Translations under genes and position numbers: made by a program
Source: Ascidiaceihabitans sp034111945
GTDB taxonomy: Bacteria; Pseudomonadota; Alphaproteobacteria; Rhodobacterales; Rhodobacteraceae
Length of the DNA: 64,000 nt
Direction: 5' to 3'
NCBI GenBank assembly: GCA_047626725.1
Contig: JBLHSG010000007.1
Span: 1-64,000 of the forward strand
Shown here: one piece after another, positions 41,385-50,039 of the stretch
Position numbering within the stretch: position 1 is the stretch's first letter
Layout of the letters: each line of letters begins with the position of its first letter
Notes under the pieces: model-generated
Told to the model about the DNA's origin: nothing
Seen by the model: only the letters and a program-made list of their open reading frames with translations
Database searches by the model: none

Positions 41385-41428
41385 TATCTTGACGTCAAGA
41401 CGTAATCTTTTATCTCTACGTCAAGATA
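41385..41428. promoter_or_regulatory. Paired MarR operator candidates
   Basis: Two 18-bp sites with consensus TATCTTGACGTCAAGATA: TATCTTGACGTCAAGACG at 41385-41402 and TATCTCTACGTCAAGATA at 41411-41428, 26 bp centre to centre. The first contains a perfect 14-bp palindrome. Both lie between the divergent MarR and exporter start codons. Two helically spaced sites are typical of MarR autorepression covering both promoters. Confidence 0.75.
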
Positions 41429-41444
41429 AATAAGGAATCGCCAA

Positions 41445-42302
41445 ATGCCTCGCTCTTTTGACCTCGCCGTCACCGCCCTTGCGCCGATGATTTGGGGCAG
41501 CAGTTACATCGTCACAACGCAGCTTTTGCCCAACCTTGATCCGCTGACAATTTCGCTGCTGCGGGCCTTGCCTGCGGGGGTTTTCCTACTGTGTTTGGTC
41601 AGGCAATTGCCGACGGGCTGGATGGTTCCAAAAATGTTGGTGCTGGGCGCGCTGAACTTTTCGATCTTTTGGTCACTGCTGTTTTTTGCAGCCTACCGTT
41701 TGCCGGGTGGTGTGGCCGCAATCATGGGCGCGCTTCAGCCCTTTGTGGTGATTTTCGCCGCGCGCGTTTTGCTTGGCACCCAGATCAAAGCCTTGTCTCT
41801 AATCGCCGTGGCCGCTGGGGGAATTGGCGTCGCATTGCTGATCCTGACGCCCGAGGCAAAACTCGACACACTTGGTATTATCGCAGGGTTGTTGGGCTCG
41901 GCCTCTATGGCGCTTGGCACCGTGCTTAGCCGTAAATGGCAACCACCGGTTTCAGCGTTAACCTTTACCGCTTGGCAGCTGACCGCGGGTGGGTTGCTGT
42001 TGGTGCCTTTCGCGCCTTTTGCGACGACGCAGTGGTCTACAATTTCTGGCATGAACATTCTGGGGCTGGGGTATTTGGGCCTGATTGGCGCGGGCCTGAC
42101 TTACGTGATCTGGCTGCGTGGCATCAGAGTGCTACAGCCGTCATCAGTGTCGATCCTTGGCTTTCTTAGCCCGCTTAGCGCGACGGTTCTGGGTTGGTTT
42201 ATATTAAATGAAAGCCTCAGCTGGATGCAGGGAATGGGCATGGCCGTTGTCTTGGGCAGCGTGTTTGTGGGCCAATACGCACTGCGCCCGAAAGCAAACT
42301 AG
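41445..42302 (+). CDS. EamA-family (DMT superfamily) transporter
   Basis: A 285-residue protein with ten hydrophobic helices in two EamA repeats: IWGSSYIVTTQLLPNLDPLT opens repeat 1 and LLGSASMALGTVLSRKWQPP opens repeat 2; the segment GFLSPLSATVLGWFILNESL near the C-terminus is characteristic of the family. These carriers usually export amino acids, metabolites or toxic compounds across the inner membrane. Divergence from a MarR regulator with shared operators indicates induction by a small molecule, which may be its substrate. No enzyme genes accompany it. Confidence 0.9.
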   Translation: MPRSFDLAVTALAPMIWGSSYIVTTQLLPNLDPLTISLLRALPAGVFLLCLVRQLPTGWMVPKMLVLGALNFSIFWSLLFFAAYRLPGGVAAIMGALQPFVVIFAARVLLGTQIKALSLIAVAAGGIGVALLILTPEAKLDTLGIIAGLLGSASMALGTVLSRKWQPPVSALTFTAWQLTAGGLLLVPFAPFATTQWSTISGMNILGLGYLGLIGAGLTYVIWLRGIRVLQPSSVSILGFLSPLSATVLGWFILNESLSWMQGMGMAVVLGSVFVGQYALRPKAN

Positions 42303-42485
42303 GGACACGCCCTTAGATCGCGCTTGATGCTTTGCGCCACCTCCCCAAAACTAAATCCGGATCGAAGTTCACGATATTTCAACACTGGGCTGGCATTGGT
42401 CCTGAGCCAAGGGTTCGGGCCGCCTACGACGTGGTCTAGTTTTTAAAAAGTACGGGACAGTGTTTGTCCTGTGGGGGTAACGATT

Positions 42486-44966
42486 ATGGCTACGTATATA
42501 GTAACAACATCTAACTGGAACGACCCAGGATTCTGGGCCGCCATAAGCGAGTCCGGACCAGGTGCGACACTCGAATTTTCAGCACTTCCTGCAAATTACA
42601 ACGTAGATTTTTGGCCTGATGGAAATCAGATCATCCTTAGCGATGGCACCGACAGTTTCACCATTGGCGATAGCGATGACACCGGCGTAAACGACGTTCA
42701 ATTGGGCGGAACCACGCAGCTGGAATATTTTACCACGGTAAACAGCTCGCAAGGCGATGATTTGTCCGATGGTGGTGCAAACGACGACACGCTATCGGGC
42801 AACGACGGGAACGATACGCTGTCAGGAAATGCTGGCGACGATTCCATCGACGGCGGCGGCGGAGAAGACAATCTAAAAGGCGGTGACGGGAACGATACGC
42901 TGTCGGGTGGTGATAGCAACGACACGTTATCAGGCGGCAGTGGCAACGACCAGATAAGCGGTGGCAGCGGCAATGATGTGATCGCCGGCAACGATGGCAA
43001 CGACACGCTTTCGGGCGGCGATGGCAACGATTCACTCTATGGGAACTACGGCGACGATTCCATTGACGGCGGCGATGGCGACGATTTTATCCAAGGTGAA
43101 CATGGCAACGATACCATTGACGGCGGCGGGCGATGGCGACGATTTTATCCAAGGTGAACATGGCAACGATACCATTGACGGCGGCGGCGGCGATGACACC
43201 ATCAGAATGTCTGACAGGGCGGGCGTTGACCAAATTCATGGCGGCAGCACTGGCGAAAACGATCAAGACGTTCTGGTTTTTGTCAGCTCACAACCTGTTC
43301 TGCTGACATTTACCTCTTTGGAAGACGGCAGTTACGCCTATGATGGCGGCGGAAACGCGTCAGGCACATTCACCGACATCGAACATTTCCACGGTGGCAG
43401 CGGTGACGACACGCTGGATTTCAGCAACCTATCAGACTCGGTTACCGTGACCTACACCGGCGAAGGGGCCGGCACGATCACCGACGGCACCCACACGATT
43501 TCATTCGACGGGATCGAAAACCTGATCCTTACCGATCACGATGATGTTGTTGATGCCAGCGCCAGCTGGGATGGCGCATGGGGCGACCACGAAGGCGAAA
43601 ATATCGATGCGGGTGGCGGCAATGACACCATTACAGGCAGCCGCGGCGGCGACACAATCAACGGCGGCGACGGCCACGATGTGATCGATGGCGGTTACGG
43701 CGATGATTTCCTGTCAGGGGGTGAAGGCGACGACACTATCATCGGGGGCGAAGGCAACGATGTGATCGTCGGCGACGCTGGAAACGACAGCCTAGATGGC
43801 GGACTAGAGGCCGACACGCTGATTGGCGGCGCGGGCAACGACACGATCGAAGGGGGCGAAGGCGACGATGGTCATGACCTGATCAACGGCGGCGACGGCA
43901 ACGACAACATCATCGGCGGCGCAAGCAATGACACCATCGACGGCGGAAGTGGTGACGACACCATTGATGGCGGAAGCGGTGACGATAGCCTTCAAGGCGG
44001 CACCGGCGACGATACATTTGTCTACACCGCAGGTGGCGGCCACGACACTATCAGCGATTTCAACGCGGGCAACACCGGTACGTTGGATGACGGCGATGCG
44101 ACAAACAACGACTCTATCAACCTGTCCGGATACTACGACAACCTCGCCGAATTGCACGCAGATCAGGCCGATGACGGCGTCCTGAACCAGTCCAATAACA
44201 ACGTCGACGGTGCTGACTACAGCGACAACGACAGCTTTGGCGACGGGTCTTTGACATTTACGGGCGCATCCGCAGACGAATCCAGCTTTACCACCGAAAA
44301 CACTGGCGTCGTTTGTTTTACCACAGGCACAGCCATCCGAACGCCACGCGGCGATTTTCTGATCGAAGACCTAAACGTCGGCGATCTGGTCACGACCATG
44401 GACAACGGCCCCCAACGCATTCGCTGGATCGGCACGACATCCATAGGGGCCGCAGAATTGGCCGCCAATCCGCGCCTTCGCCCCGTGATGATCAAGCGCG
44501 GCGTATTGGGTGCGGAACGCGATCTACTGGTGTCAGCGCAACACGGCATGATGATTGGTTCTGATTATCTGGCGCGAGCGACCCACCTTGCCAAAACCAC
44601 CCAAGGCATCCGCGTGGCCAACGGCAAGAAACAGATCATTTATGTTCATCTGATGTTCGATGATCACCAAATCATTTTGCCGAAAACGTCCCATCGGAGA
44701 GCTTTTACCCCGGACCTATGGCGTTGCAAATGATGGACATATCCGCGCGTAACGAGGTTTTGGCGATGTTCCCGGATTTAAACAACGGGCTGGGCAAAGA
44801 CGCAGTGGCAAGGATTTATGGGGAAACCGCCCGCGCATTTGCACCAAAAGGCGATGTAAAAAGCATCTTAGAGGCCACGCGCGAAGGACGGGTGCAAGAT
44901 AGAGCTGGTGTTCGAAATTATGATGGCTGGAATGCAATCGAATGGCCTCAACACGCGCAGCATTGA
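42486..44966 (+). pseudogene. RTX-repeat protein with C-terminal Hint domain, two frameshifts
   Basis: An exported, calcium-binding protein of ~825 residues when the frame is corrected. The N-terminal ~80 residues (MATYIVTTSNWNDPGFWAAI) are a short leader domain. Then come many GGxGxDxLx nonapeptides (about 42780-43200 and 43610-44020). The Hint domain follows (VVCFTTGTAIRTPRGDFLIE, RIRWIGTTSIGAAELAANPR, LLVSAQHGMMIGSDYL). Frame 0 runs to the repeat at 43130, where one extra base shifts it and it would stop at 43157. The RTX and Hint parts continue in frame +1. Near 44681 one base is missing (LAENVPSESFYPGP is restored if a G is added), and the tail MALQMMDISARNEVLAMFPD ends at 44966. ATG 42486 with GGGGG upstream is the start. 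No type I secretion genes are nearby. Confidence 0.75.
43073..43188 (+). repeat. Near-identical tandem duplication inside the RTX gene
   Basis: Bases 43073-43129 and 43131-43187 are identical over 57 bp (two nonapeptide units plus one codon, coding GDGDDFIQGEHGNDTIDGG). The copies are offset by 58 bp because one extra G stands in the GGCGGCGGG run between them. All other RTX repeats in the gene have diverged at third codon positions, so this copy arose very recently or is an assembly artefact. The extra base produces the first frameshift. Confidence 0.85.
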
Positions 44967-45081
44967 GGCATGGAAATGGCCACGAACCGACGCGCCTACA
45001 TTTCAGTCACTTTTTCACATCACACCTTGCGTTTTTATTAACCTGACTAATATACTAAGTTATACAAGACGCCTGTCAATC

Positions 45082-45540
45082 ATGCGTTCCGCCCCGTTTG
45101 GACATTCGATCATGGAACCACTTCGCATTTGTACCGAGCACGAAGCATCGGCAACACCTCCGCCTAAAATTCCTTTTGCGTGGCAAGGTGTTCTAAACAG
45201 GCTGCGTATTATTGCGCTGGATTGTCGGGCCGCAGCACACGCCGATCTGTTCGAAGCCTGCGCCTTATTGGCCCATGAAGAAGACACAGCACACGACGCA
45301 CATGCGTGGGCATTGCTAAAATGTTTACGCCAGGCAATTGCCCGTCAACCAACCCTCTATCAACCGGGGACAGCCGAGGTTTCATTTGACGAGGCGTGGC
45401 TGATCCAAGGCTTGGCAGCGGCCAAAGCTGGCGATCACGATAGTTTTGCGTTTCTTATCCGGTCTCGTGTTCCAAAGATTCATCAACGTCATATCGCGTT
45501 TTTGATCAAAGGAATTTCTGACAAGTTTTCTCGGATTTAG
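45082..45540 (+). CDS. Conserved-looking protein of unknown function
   Basis: A helical, mostly soluble protein of 152 residues from ATG 45082 (142 from the second ATG at 45112, which starts MEPLRICTEHEASATPPPKI). Segments such as LNRLRIIALDCRAAAHADLF, HAWALLKCLRQAIARQPTLY and SFDEAWLIQGLAAAKAGDHD suggest a tetratricopeptide-like or four-helix arrangement with several Cys and His residues. No domain is recognised. The open frame extends upstream to 44908 but runs through the end of the Hint gene without a start signal. An Irr/ICE-type box overlaps its stop codon. Confidence 0.6.
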   Translation: MRSAPFGHSIMEPLRICTEHEASATPPPKIPFAWQGVLNRLRIIALDCRAAAHADLFEACALLAHEEDTAHDAHAWALLKCLRQAIARQPTLYQPGTAEVSFDEAWLIQGLAAAKAGDHDSFAFLIRSRVPKIHQRHIAFLIKGISDKFSRI

Positions 45541-45552
45541 AATTATTCTAAA
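45536..45552. promoter_or_regulatory. Irr/ICE-type iron-control box upstream of dps
   Basis: Perfect 17-bp palindrome TTTAGAATTATTCTAAA, matching the iron-control element TTTAGAA-N3-TTCTAAA bound by the haem-responsive regulator Irr in alphaproteobacteria. It overlaps the stop codon of the preceding gene and is centred about 100 bp before the dps start codon, so it would place dps under Irr (repression of iron storage when iron is scarce). Confidence 0.75.
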
Positions 45553-45645
45553 TAGGTCTTGTCATGACCGATTTGTGAGTTAGTTTGTGCACAGCAAGCC
45601 AGCTTCAAGCCAGCCAGCACCCCCTTTTTCTTGCGGAGACTTGGC

Positions 45646-46116
45646 ATGACCCAAACATCTACTTCACTTAGTTCCGATGCAAAAACTGCGATTGCAGAAG
45701 CGTTGAACCAAACGGTTGCAGAAACCGCTGTCACCACAATGCTTGCTCAGAATTTTCATTGGAATGTGACGGGAATGGCTTTTGGCCCACTGCACGATAT
45801 GTTCCAAAAAATGTACGAAGATCATTTTGTCGCCCAGGACGATCTGGCCGAGCGGATCAAAGCGATTGATGCGCACGCTGAAGGTACGCTTGCGGGCATG
45901 CTGAAACGTTCGAAAATTGCTGAACATGACGGGCATGCAAGCGACAAAGAGATGATCAAAATTATGCTCGATGCCCAAGAAACGCTGGCATCTACGCTTG
46001 CCGGATGTGGTGCACTTGCAGCCGATCATGGCGATACTTTGACCGAAGACTTGTGCACTGCACGTGGTCAAGTTCACGAGAAATTCGCATGGTTTCTACG
46101 GTCGCACTTGCGTTAA
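45646..46116 (+). CDS. dps: Dps-family ferritin-like DNA-protection protein
   Basis: A 156-residue dodecameric mini-ferritin that oxidises Fe(II) with peroxide and stores iron. The ferroxidase ligands sit in the classical places: LAQNFHWNVTGMAFGPLHDM (His and first acidic site) and MYEDHFVAQDDLAERIKAID (Asp/Glu site). The start is ATG 45646 with GGAG upstream; five extra codons to a TTG are rejected. The acidic/basic N-terminal tail seen in DNA-binding Dps is short and lacks lysines, so DNA binding is doubtful. The ICE-type box in front indicates iron-dependent expression. A strong terminator follows. Confidence 0.9.
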   Translation: MTQTSTSLSSDAKTAIAEALNQTVAETAVTTMLAQNFHWNVTGMAFGPLHDMFQKMYEDHFVAQDDLAERIKAIDAHAEGTLAGMLKRSKIAEHDGHASDKEMIKIMLDAQETLASTLAGCGALAADHGDTLTEDLCTARGQVHEKFAWFLRSHLR

Positions 46117-46376
46117 GAAACCGGTTTATCAGATATTGAAAAGGGGGCTTCAGCCCCCTTTTTTTTGCACTTTTTGGCGTAGGCAATGCGCCAGCCAGCA
46201 AACCCACCCATCTGCACCTGTTGCGCCATCAGCATTTGAACAAACCCGTCACGTTGCGTGGCTTTTTTGGCTTTACCAAACAAAGACTTTTGACCCTTTG
46301 TCATAGAGCAACCGATGCAATGCCCCTCGCGCTTGTATTTACAAACATCAATGCATGGATTTGGGGTTTTTGGCAT
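46113..46376 (-). CDS. DUF1289 (Fe-S-like cysteine motif) small protein
   Basis: An 87-residue protein: NPCIDVCKYKREGHCIGCSM gives the family pattern C-x3-C-x7-C-x2-C, probably binding an Fe-S cluster or zinc. After it come a basic helix and the hydrophobic AQQVQMGGFAGWRIAYAKK segment. Unusually, the last ~20 codons are read through the dps terminator hairpin, and its stop codon overlaps the dps stop region by 4 bp on the other strand. Many DUF1289 proteins are ~60-70 residues; this C-terminal extension is probably an accident of the convergent layout. Function unknown. Confidence 0.8.
   Translation of the reverse strand: MPKTPNPCIDVCKYKREGHCIGCSMTKGQKSLFGKAKKATQRDGFVQMLMAQQVQMGGFAGWRIAYAKKCKKKGAEAPFSISDKPVS
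46139..46166 (+). terminator. Strong intrinsic terminator of dps
   Basis: Stem AAAAGGGGGC / GCCCCCTTTT with a four-base TTCA loop, followed by a further Ts tract (eight Ts in total), 22 bp after the dps stop codon. The hairpin lies within the coding region of the convergent DUF1289 gene, whose transcript would carry its complement (an A-tract, so no termination in that direction). Confidence 0.92.
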
Positions 46377-46456
46377 GGTTTTTTTTGATCCGTGTGCATA
46401 ATTTTTGATGCTCTGGACGTAGTAATCGCCACCGGCAAAACAAGCGATTGAGTCTG

Positions 46457-47272
46457 TTAATCGATCGACGGCAAGTCCTTCGGGATTGACGCAGAAATGA
46501 TGCCTGCCTCGAACAAAGCGCTATTTCCGCGTTCCGTCATATCAGTGATAAATGCAAATTGGTTGCGCGGTTCAAACGGATACGCCTTGAGTTTGTAAAC
46601 CATGCAAAACGGCGCGTTTTCCATCACGACAATCACGTCACGATCCAAATTCAAGTAGGGGCTGGTGCGCGCGACTGATTTCAACAGCGGCGTGATTTCA
46701 TCAAGGTTCTGATCGCGTTCGATGTAAAATTTTGCCACGCACATCAGTGTTCCGAATCCGTCATTGGCGTTCGATACGTTGTCTGTCCAAATTCGGTCGT
46801 GTGAAATTGTGACAACATTGTCGTTTGGCGTGCGAATTTGAACGGCGCGCATTCCGATTGTAACGACCTCACCGTAGTCGTCGCCGATCGTGATCCAGTC
46901 GCCCAATCGATACGGTTTTTCAAACAACGCAACAAACCCTGCGATGACGCTGCTCGCCAAATCTTTGACCGCAAACCCAACCGCGACGCTAAGCGCGCCA
47001 GCAATAAAGACAAAATTTTGCAAGCTGATGTTAAAGACAAGTGGGACGATCAAAATGATCAACACCAATAGTGTTAAGACCCTTAAAATCGGCACTGCAT
47101 TCAGCGTCACATTACGCAATTGTGCAGGCAAAAGATCTGCAAGCCACGGCAGGACCAGCTGGCATACTTTAATGAAAATCCATGCCACCAAAATGCTGAT
47201 CAAGATTTCAGCGACAACCCATCCGGTGATGTCATTGAATAGGTTTGAAATTTTCTCTGTGCGCGTTTCCAT
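46457..47272 (-). CDS. Small-conductance mechanosensitive channel (MscS family)
   Basis: A 271-residue MscS-type channel: three hydrophobic helices (about 20-40, 62-88 and 92-118), the pore-lining SVAVGFAVKDLASSVIAGFV, then the beta domain with YRLGDWITIGDDYGEVVTIG and RTPNDNVVTISHDRIWTDNV, and a C-terminal cytoplasmic domain. It protects against osmotic downshock. It follows the gene for an unrecognised 374-aa protein by 8 bp, so the two are probably one transcription unit. Confidence 0.9.
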   Translation of the reverse strand: METRTEKISNLFNDITGWVVAEILISILVAWIFIKVCQLVLPWLADLLPAQLRNVTLNAVPILRVLTLLVLIILIVPLVFNISLQNFVFIAGALSVAVGFAVKDLASSVIAGFVALFEKPYRLGDWITIGDDYGEVVTIGMRAVQIRTPNDNVVTISHDRIWTDNVSNANDGFGTLMCVAKFYIERDQNLDEITPLLKSVARTSPYLNLDRDVIVVMENAPFCMVYKLKAYPFEPRNQFAFITDMTERGNSALFEAGIISASIPKDLPSID

Positions 47273-47280
47273 GATCGACC

Positions 47281-48405
47281 CTATAACTTATCCAGATTGA
47301 AACCGGCAGCGCCAAGTTCGCTGCGGATGTCAGGGTAACTGCTGACAGCGCATTGGATGTAGCCGTCTTGGATTTCGACAAATCCCGTGCGTTCAAGTTC
47401 GGTCCAAACCCCGTTCGGAATGCGATGCGGCAAGCGTTGATCCAAATCGTCCGATGATCGTGACCCGTGGATCAACAGCGCCTGAAGGGCAAAGGATAGC
47501 GCAGTCGACCCCGAAACAGGCAGCGAACAAGACGTCGGAAGCTTGACCCAGATACTGTTACCCGACGATTTTTCCTCGTCTTTGGTTTCTGCAATTCCTT
47601 TGAAAAACATCTCGATCGCGACCCAAGGCAGACCAAGGCTAAGGCCCGCCAGATGTTCCAGATACGGGTCCTTTAGCGCACCGTCTTTGTCACGTTCCAG
47701 GATCGGGTCACCGCTTTCAACTGACATGAAATTTTGACGATTTTCGGTTTTGGACAAAGCCTGATCAAAGATATCTGCCAACGCATCGGCATCAAAAGCC
47801 GGAACAGTTTGCGCCGTTCCAAACAACAAAAGGGCATCATCAAACTGCTTTAAAAACTGCCAAGCCCAGCTGTTACAGCCCACTATGATCTTGCCATCAA
47901 ATCGTGTCATGGCATCAAAAAGTTCGAACAAAGGGGACAGTTGATTGTAATCGCGGCTGAAAAACTTTTCTAATTTTGGGATGACAACACAGGTCGCGTC
48001 ATCAAAATCGTCCAAACTGTCTGAGGGCTTCAAAACCGCAAAACCACGCAAATCCGCCCAATCAGCAAGGTGGTCTTGATCCATCGGCGGGTGCACAAAG
48101 GCACGGCGACGCGGCCCATTTTCAGCCGTATTCGCCCAATCAAGATAAGCAGTATCAAGCTGGCTGTGTAGGATCGACGCCAACAAATCGTACGTATTTG
48201 CCTTGAGAACATCATCGGTGATCAGTTTCAACCGCTCGGCATCTACCGCGTTTTCCGACACATCCGCGCGAAAAACCGTTTTGATTTTCTCGAATAGACG
48301 CCCCAGCGTTTGGCGCGTTTCACTACGCGGCCATTCATACGTCCCCAAAGCGATCAATTCGCTTGGCACATGTGAAGGACTGTCCTGTTCGCCTGATTTC
48401 GTCAT
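47281..48405 (-). CDS. Uncharacterised 374-aa protein coupled to the MscS gene
   Basis: A soluble, acidic protein without membrane helix or signal peptide. Motif-like stretches: WADLRGFAVLKPSDSLDDFD, ATCVVIPKLEKFFSRDYNQL, GKIIVGCNSWAWQFLKQFDD and a C-terminal winged-helix-like segment (NGVWTELERTGFVEIQDGYI). The middle part (hydrophobic strand, then D/E, then strand with CNSW) recalls the architecture of a P-loop NTPase, but no Walker A motif is present, so any such relation is to a degenerate version. Only 8 bp separate it from the mechanosensitive channel gene, suggesting a functional pair, possibly a channel regulator. I cannot assign a family. Confidence 0.7.
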   Translation of the reverse strand: MTKSGEQDSPSHVPSELIALGTYEWPRSETRQTLGRLFEKIKTVFRADVSENAVDAERLKLITDDVLKANTYDLLASILHSQLDTAYLDWANTAENGPRRRAFVHPPMDQDHLADWADLRGFAVLKPSDSLDDFDDATCVVIPKLEKFFSRDYNQLSPLFELFDAMTRFDGKIIVGCNSWAWQFLKQFDDALLLFGTAQTVPAFDADALADIFDQALSKTENRQNFMSVESGDPILERDKDGALKDPYLEHLAGLSLGLPWVAIEMFFKGIAETKDEEKSSGNSIWVKLPTSCSLPVSGSTALSFALQALLIHGSRSSDDLDQRLPHRIPNGVWTELERTGFVEIQDGYIQCAVSSYPDIRSELGAAGFNLDKL

Positions 48406-48666
48406 GTTTGACGTCCATTGAAAAAATTCATTTCAACGACCCTGCATGAGAACCGCAAAACATACCATGCTAGGTTTCTAAAACTGGGCCGTGATCATCC
48501 GATTTCAATGTGGATGTGATGCATTTTATGCCGGTTTGCGATGAAATCCATAGGGCAAACCCGAACACCGTGCCGTGACACTTTGGCTGTGGCATAATAT
48601 TTGTCTTCGGTAGAATAATTGCTCCGACCAAAGTCATTTTTACGCTTCGCCAAAAGGATGCGCCAC

Positions 48667-49047
48667 ATGCCCGACACGTCAGACGACACCACCTCCACAC
48701 AACTTGCCGACACGCGCACCGCGTGGGCCGAAGACCGCACTATGCTTGCCAATGAACGAACATTTGCAGGGTGGATGCGCACCGGAATGGCGTGTATTGC
48801 ACTGGCGCTTGGGCTTAAGGCGGTGTTCAAGGACACGGATTATCCCCTGATCGCCAAAGGCGTCGCCGAGGTGTTTATCATCGTCGCGATCCTGATTTTT
48901 TGGGCCGCTGTCACCAAATGTCGCGAGACCCAAAAGCGGATGGACGAACATGATGTTCAAGCGCAGTCGCATCAACGGATGACGACGTTGGCAAGCATTT
49001 TGACGGTCGGCGCGATAGCAACCGGGGTGATCCTGTGGTTGCTATAG
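48667..49047 (+). CDS. DUF202/YidH-family membrane protein
   Basis: A 126-residue protein with three transmembrane helices and the family opening DRTMLANERTFAGWMRTGMA, where the ANERT/L-A-W-x-R motif is diagnostic. The start is ATG 48667 with AAAGGA 9 bases upstream; a longer frame to 48619 has none. The function of YidH/DUF202 is not known. It faces the FNT channel gene tail to tail with 6 bp between the stop codons. Confidence 0.88.
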   Translation: MPDTSDDTTSTQLADTRTAWAEDRTMLANERTFAGWMRTGMACIALALGLKAVFKDTDYPLIAKGVAEVFIIVAILIFWAAVTKCRETQKRMDEHDVQAQSHQRMTTLASILTVGAIATGVILWLL

Positions 49048-49053
49048 CACGGG

Positions 49054-49893
49054 CTAGGTCCCAATTTCGTCGCGCACCTGCCCCCACGCCATCAGTGTAA
49101 AGATCGCGGTACCGCCGACAATGTTGCCCAGCAGAACCGGTAAAAAGAATCCGAACACCGCGTCGTAAAACCCAAGATTTCCGGTGACAGCAAGCAGACC
49201 CATTTCGACAGAACCCGCAACAACATGGGTGAAATCCCCCGCAGCGATCAGCCACGTGAACACCAAAATCACGAAGAACGACGCGTTTTCGACCTGTGGC
49301 AACATCCAAACAATCGCGGCGATCAGAATACCTGCTGGAATGGCGCGCATAAAACTTTCGCCCGCAGGCATGCCAATCGCATGCTCAGACAGTGACATTA
49401 ACGCAGGCATCAGCTCAGGTGGAATTGCCGATGTGTGTGCGAAAACAGTTGCGATAGCGAACGCGCCGACCACATTGGCAGTCAAAACAATCGCCCACAA
49501 TCGCCCGATCTGCAGCGCCATTTTTCGTGAGGGTGCGACCATAAACGGCAGCACAGTCGTGATTGTATTTTCGGTGAACAATTGCATCCGACCCAGAATG
49601 ACCAGAAGAAACCCAAGGCTGTAGCCAAGGTTTTCAATCAAATAACTGCTGGGTGTATCTGGCAAATACGTCCGAAAAATCGCCTCTCCGAGCACGGAAA
49701 AACTGATCATGATACCTGCGGCGACACCGGACCAGACCAGAGAACGCGTTGGCCTTTCCAGTTCTTCTTCGCCATCTCTGCGGATCACTTCGTAGATCAA
49801 TCGGGACGACAGTTTTGTCGCGTCCTGCATCGATTGCTCGTCTGCTCGTTTTTCTTGTGCTAACTCATTCGGGGTTTTGACGTGATCTGCCAT
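49054..49893 (-). CDS. Formate/nitrite transporter (FNT) family channel, YfdC-like
   Basis: A 279-residue pentameric channel homologue. It has six hydrophobic helices with FNT signatures: GVAAGIMISFSVLGEAIFRT, LGRMQLFTENTITTVLPFMV and a GDFTHVVAGSVEMGL segment replacing the usual N-x-H region that holds the pore histidine. The N-terminal ~55 residues (QEKRADEQSMQDATKLSSRL) are charged and cytoplasmic, as in the YfdC subgroup. ATG 49893 follows GGAAAA; the longer frame starts with TTG. YfdC substrates are not established; formate, nitrite or other small monocarboxylates are possible. Confidence 0.85.
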   Translation of the reverse strand: MADHVKTPNELAQEKRADEQSMQDATKLSSRLIYEVIRRDGEEELERPTRSLVWSGVAAGIMISFSVLGEAIFRTYLPDTPSSYLIENLGYSLGFLLVILGRMQLFTENTITTVLPFMVAPSRKMALQIGRLWAIVLTANVVGAFAIATVFAHTSAIPPELMPALMSLSEHAIGMPAGESFMRAIPAGILIAAIVWMLPQVENASFFVILVFTWLIAAGDFTHVVAGSVEMGLLAVTGNLGFYDAVFGFFLPVLLGNIVGGTAIFTLMAWGQVRDEIGT

Positions 49894-50039
49894 TGCTGTT
49901 TTCCGTCTTTCCAAAATTGCCGCTTTGCTGCGCGGTGCCAATCAGAAAACAATATCCGACACAAGCACGCGGTGACGAACTAGCGCGCAACTTGCCGCCT
50001 GCAATTGGAAGCGGATCTAAACGGCTAATTTTTATGATT

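Noticed and set aside
42698..43035. Minus-strand Pro/Ser/Leu-repeat frames opposite the RTX repeats
   Set aside because: Antisense of GGxGxD codons; the repeats are explained by the RTX protein on the plus strand.
42780..43200. Regular repeats as a possible CRISPR array
   Set aside because: The 27-bp periodicity equals nonapeptide codons, units are contiguous and variable at third positions, and there are no unique spacers.
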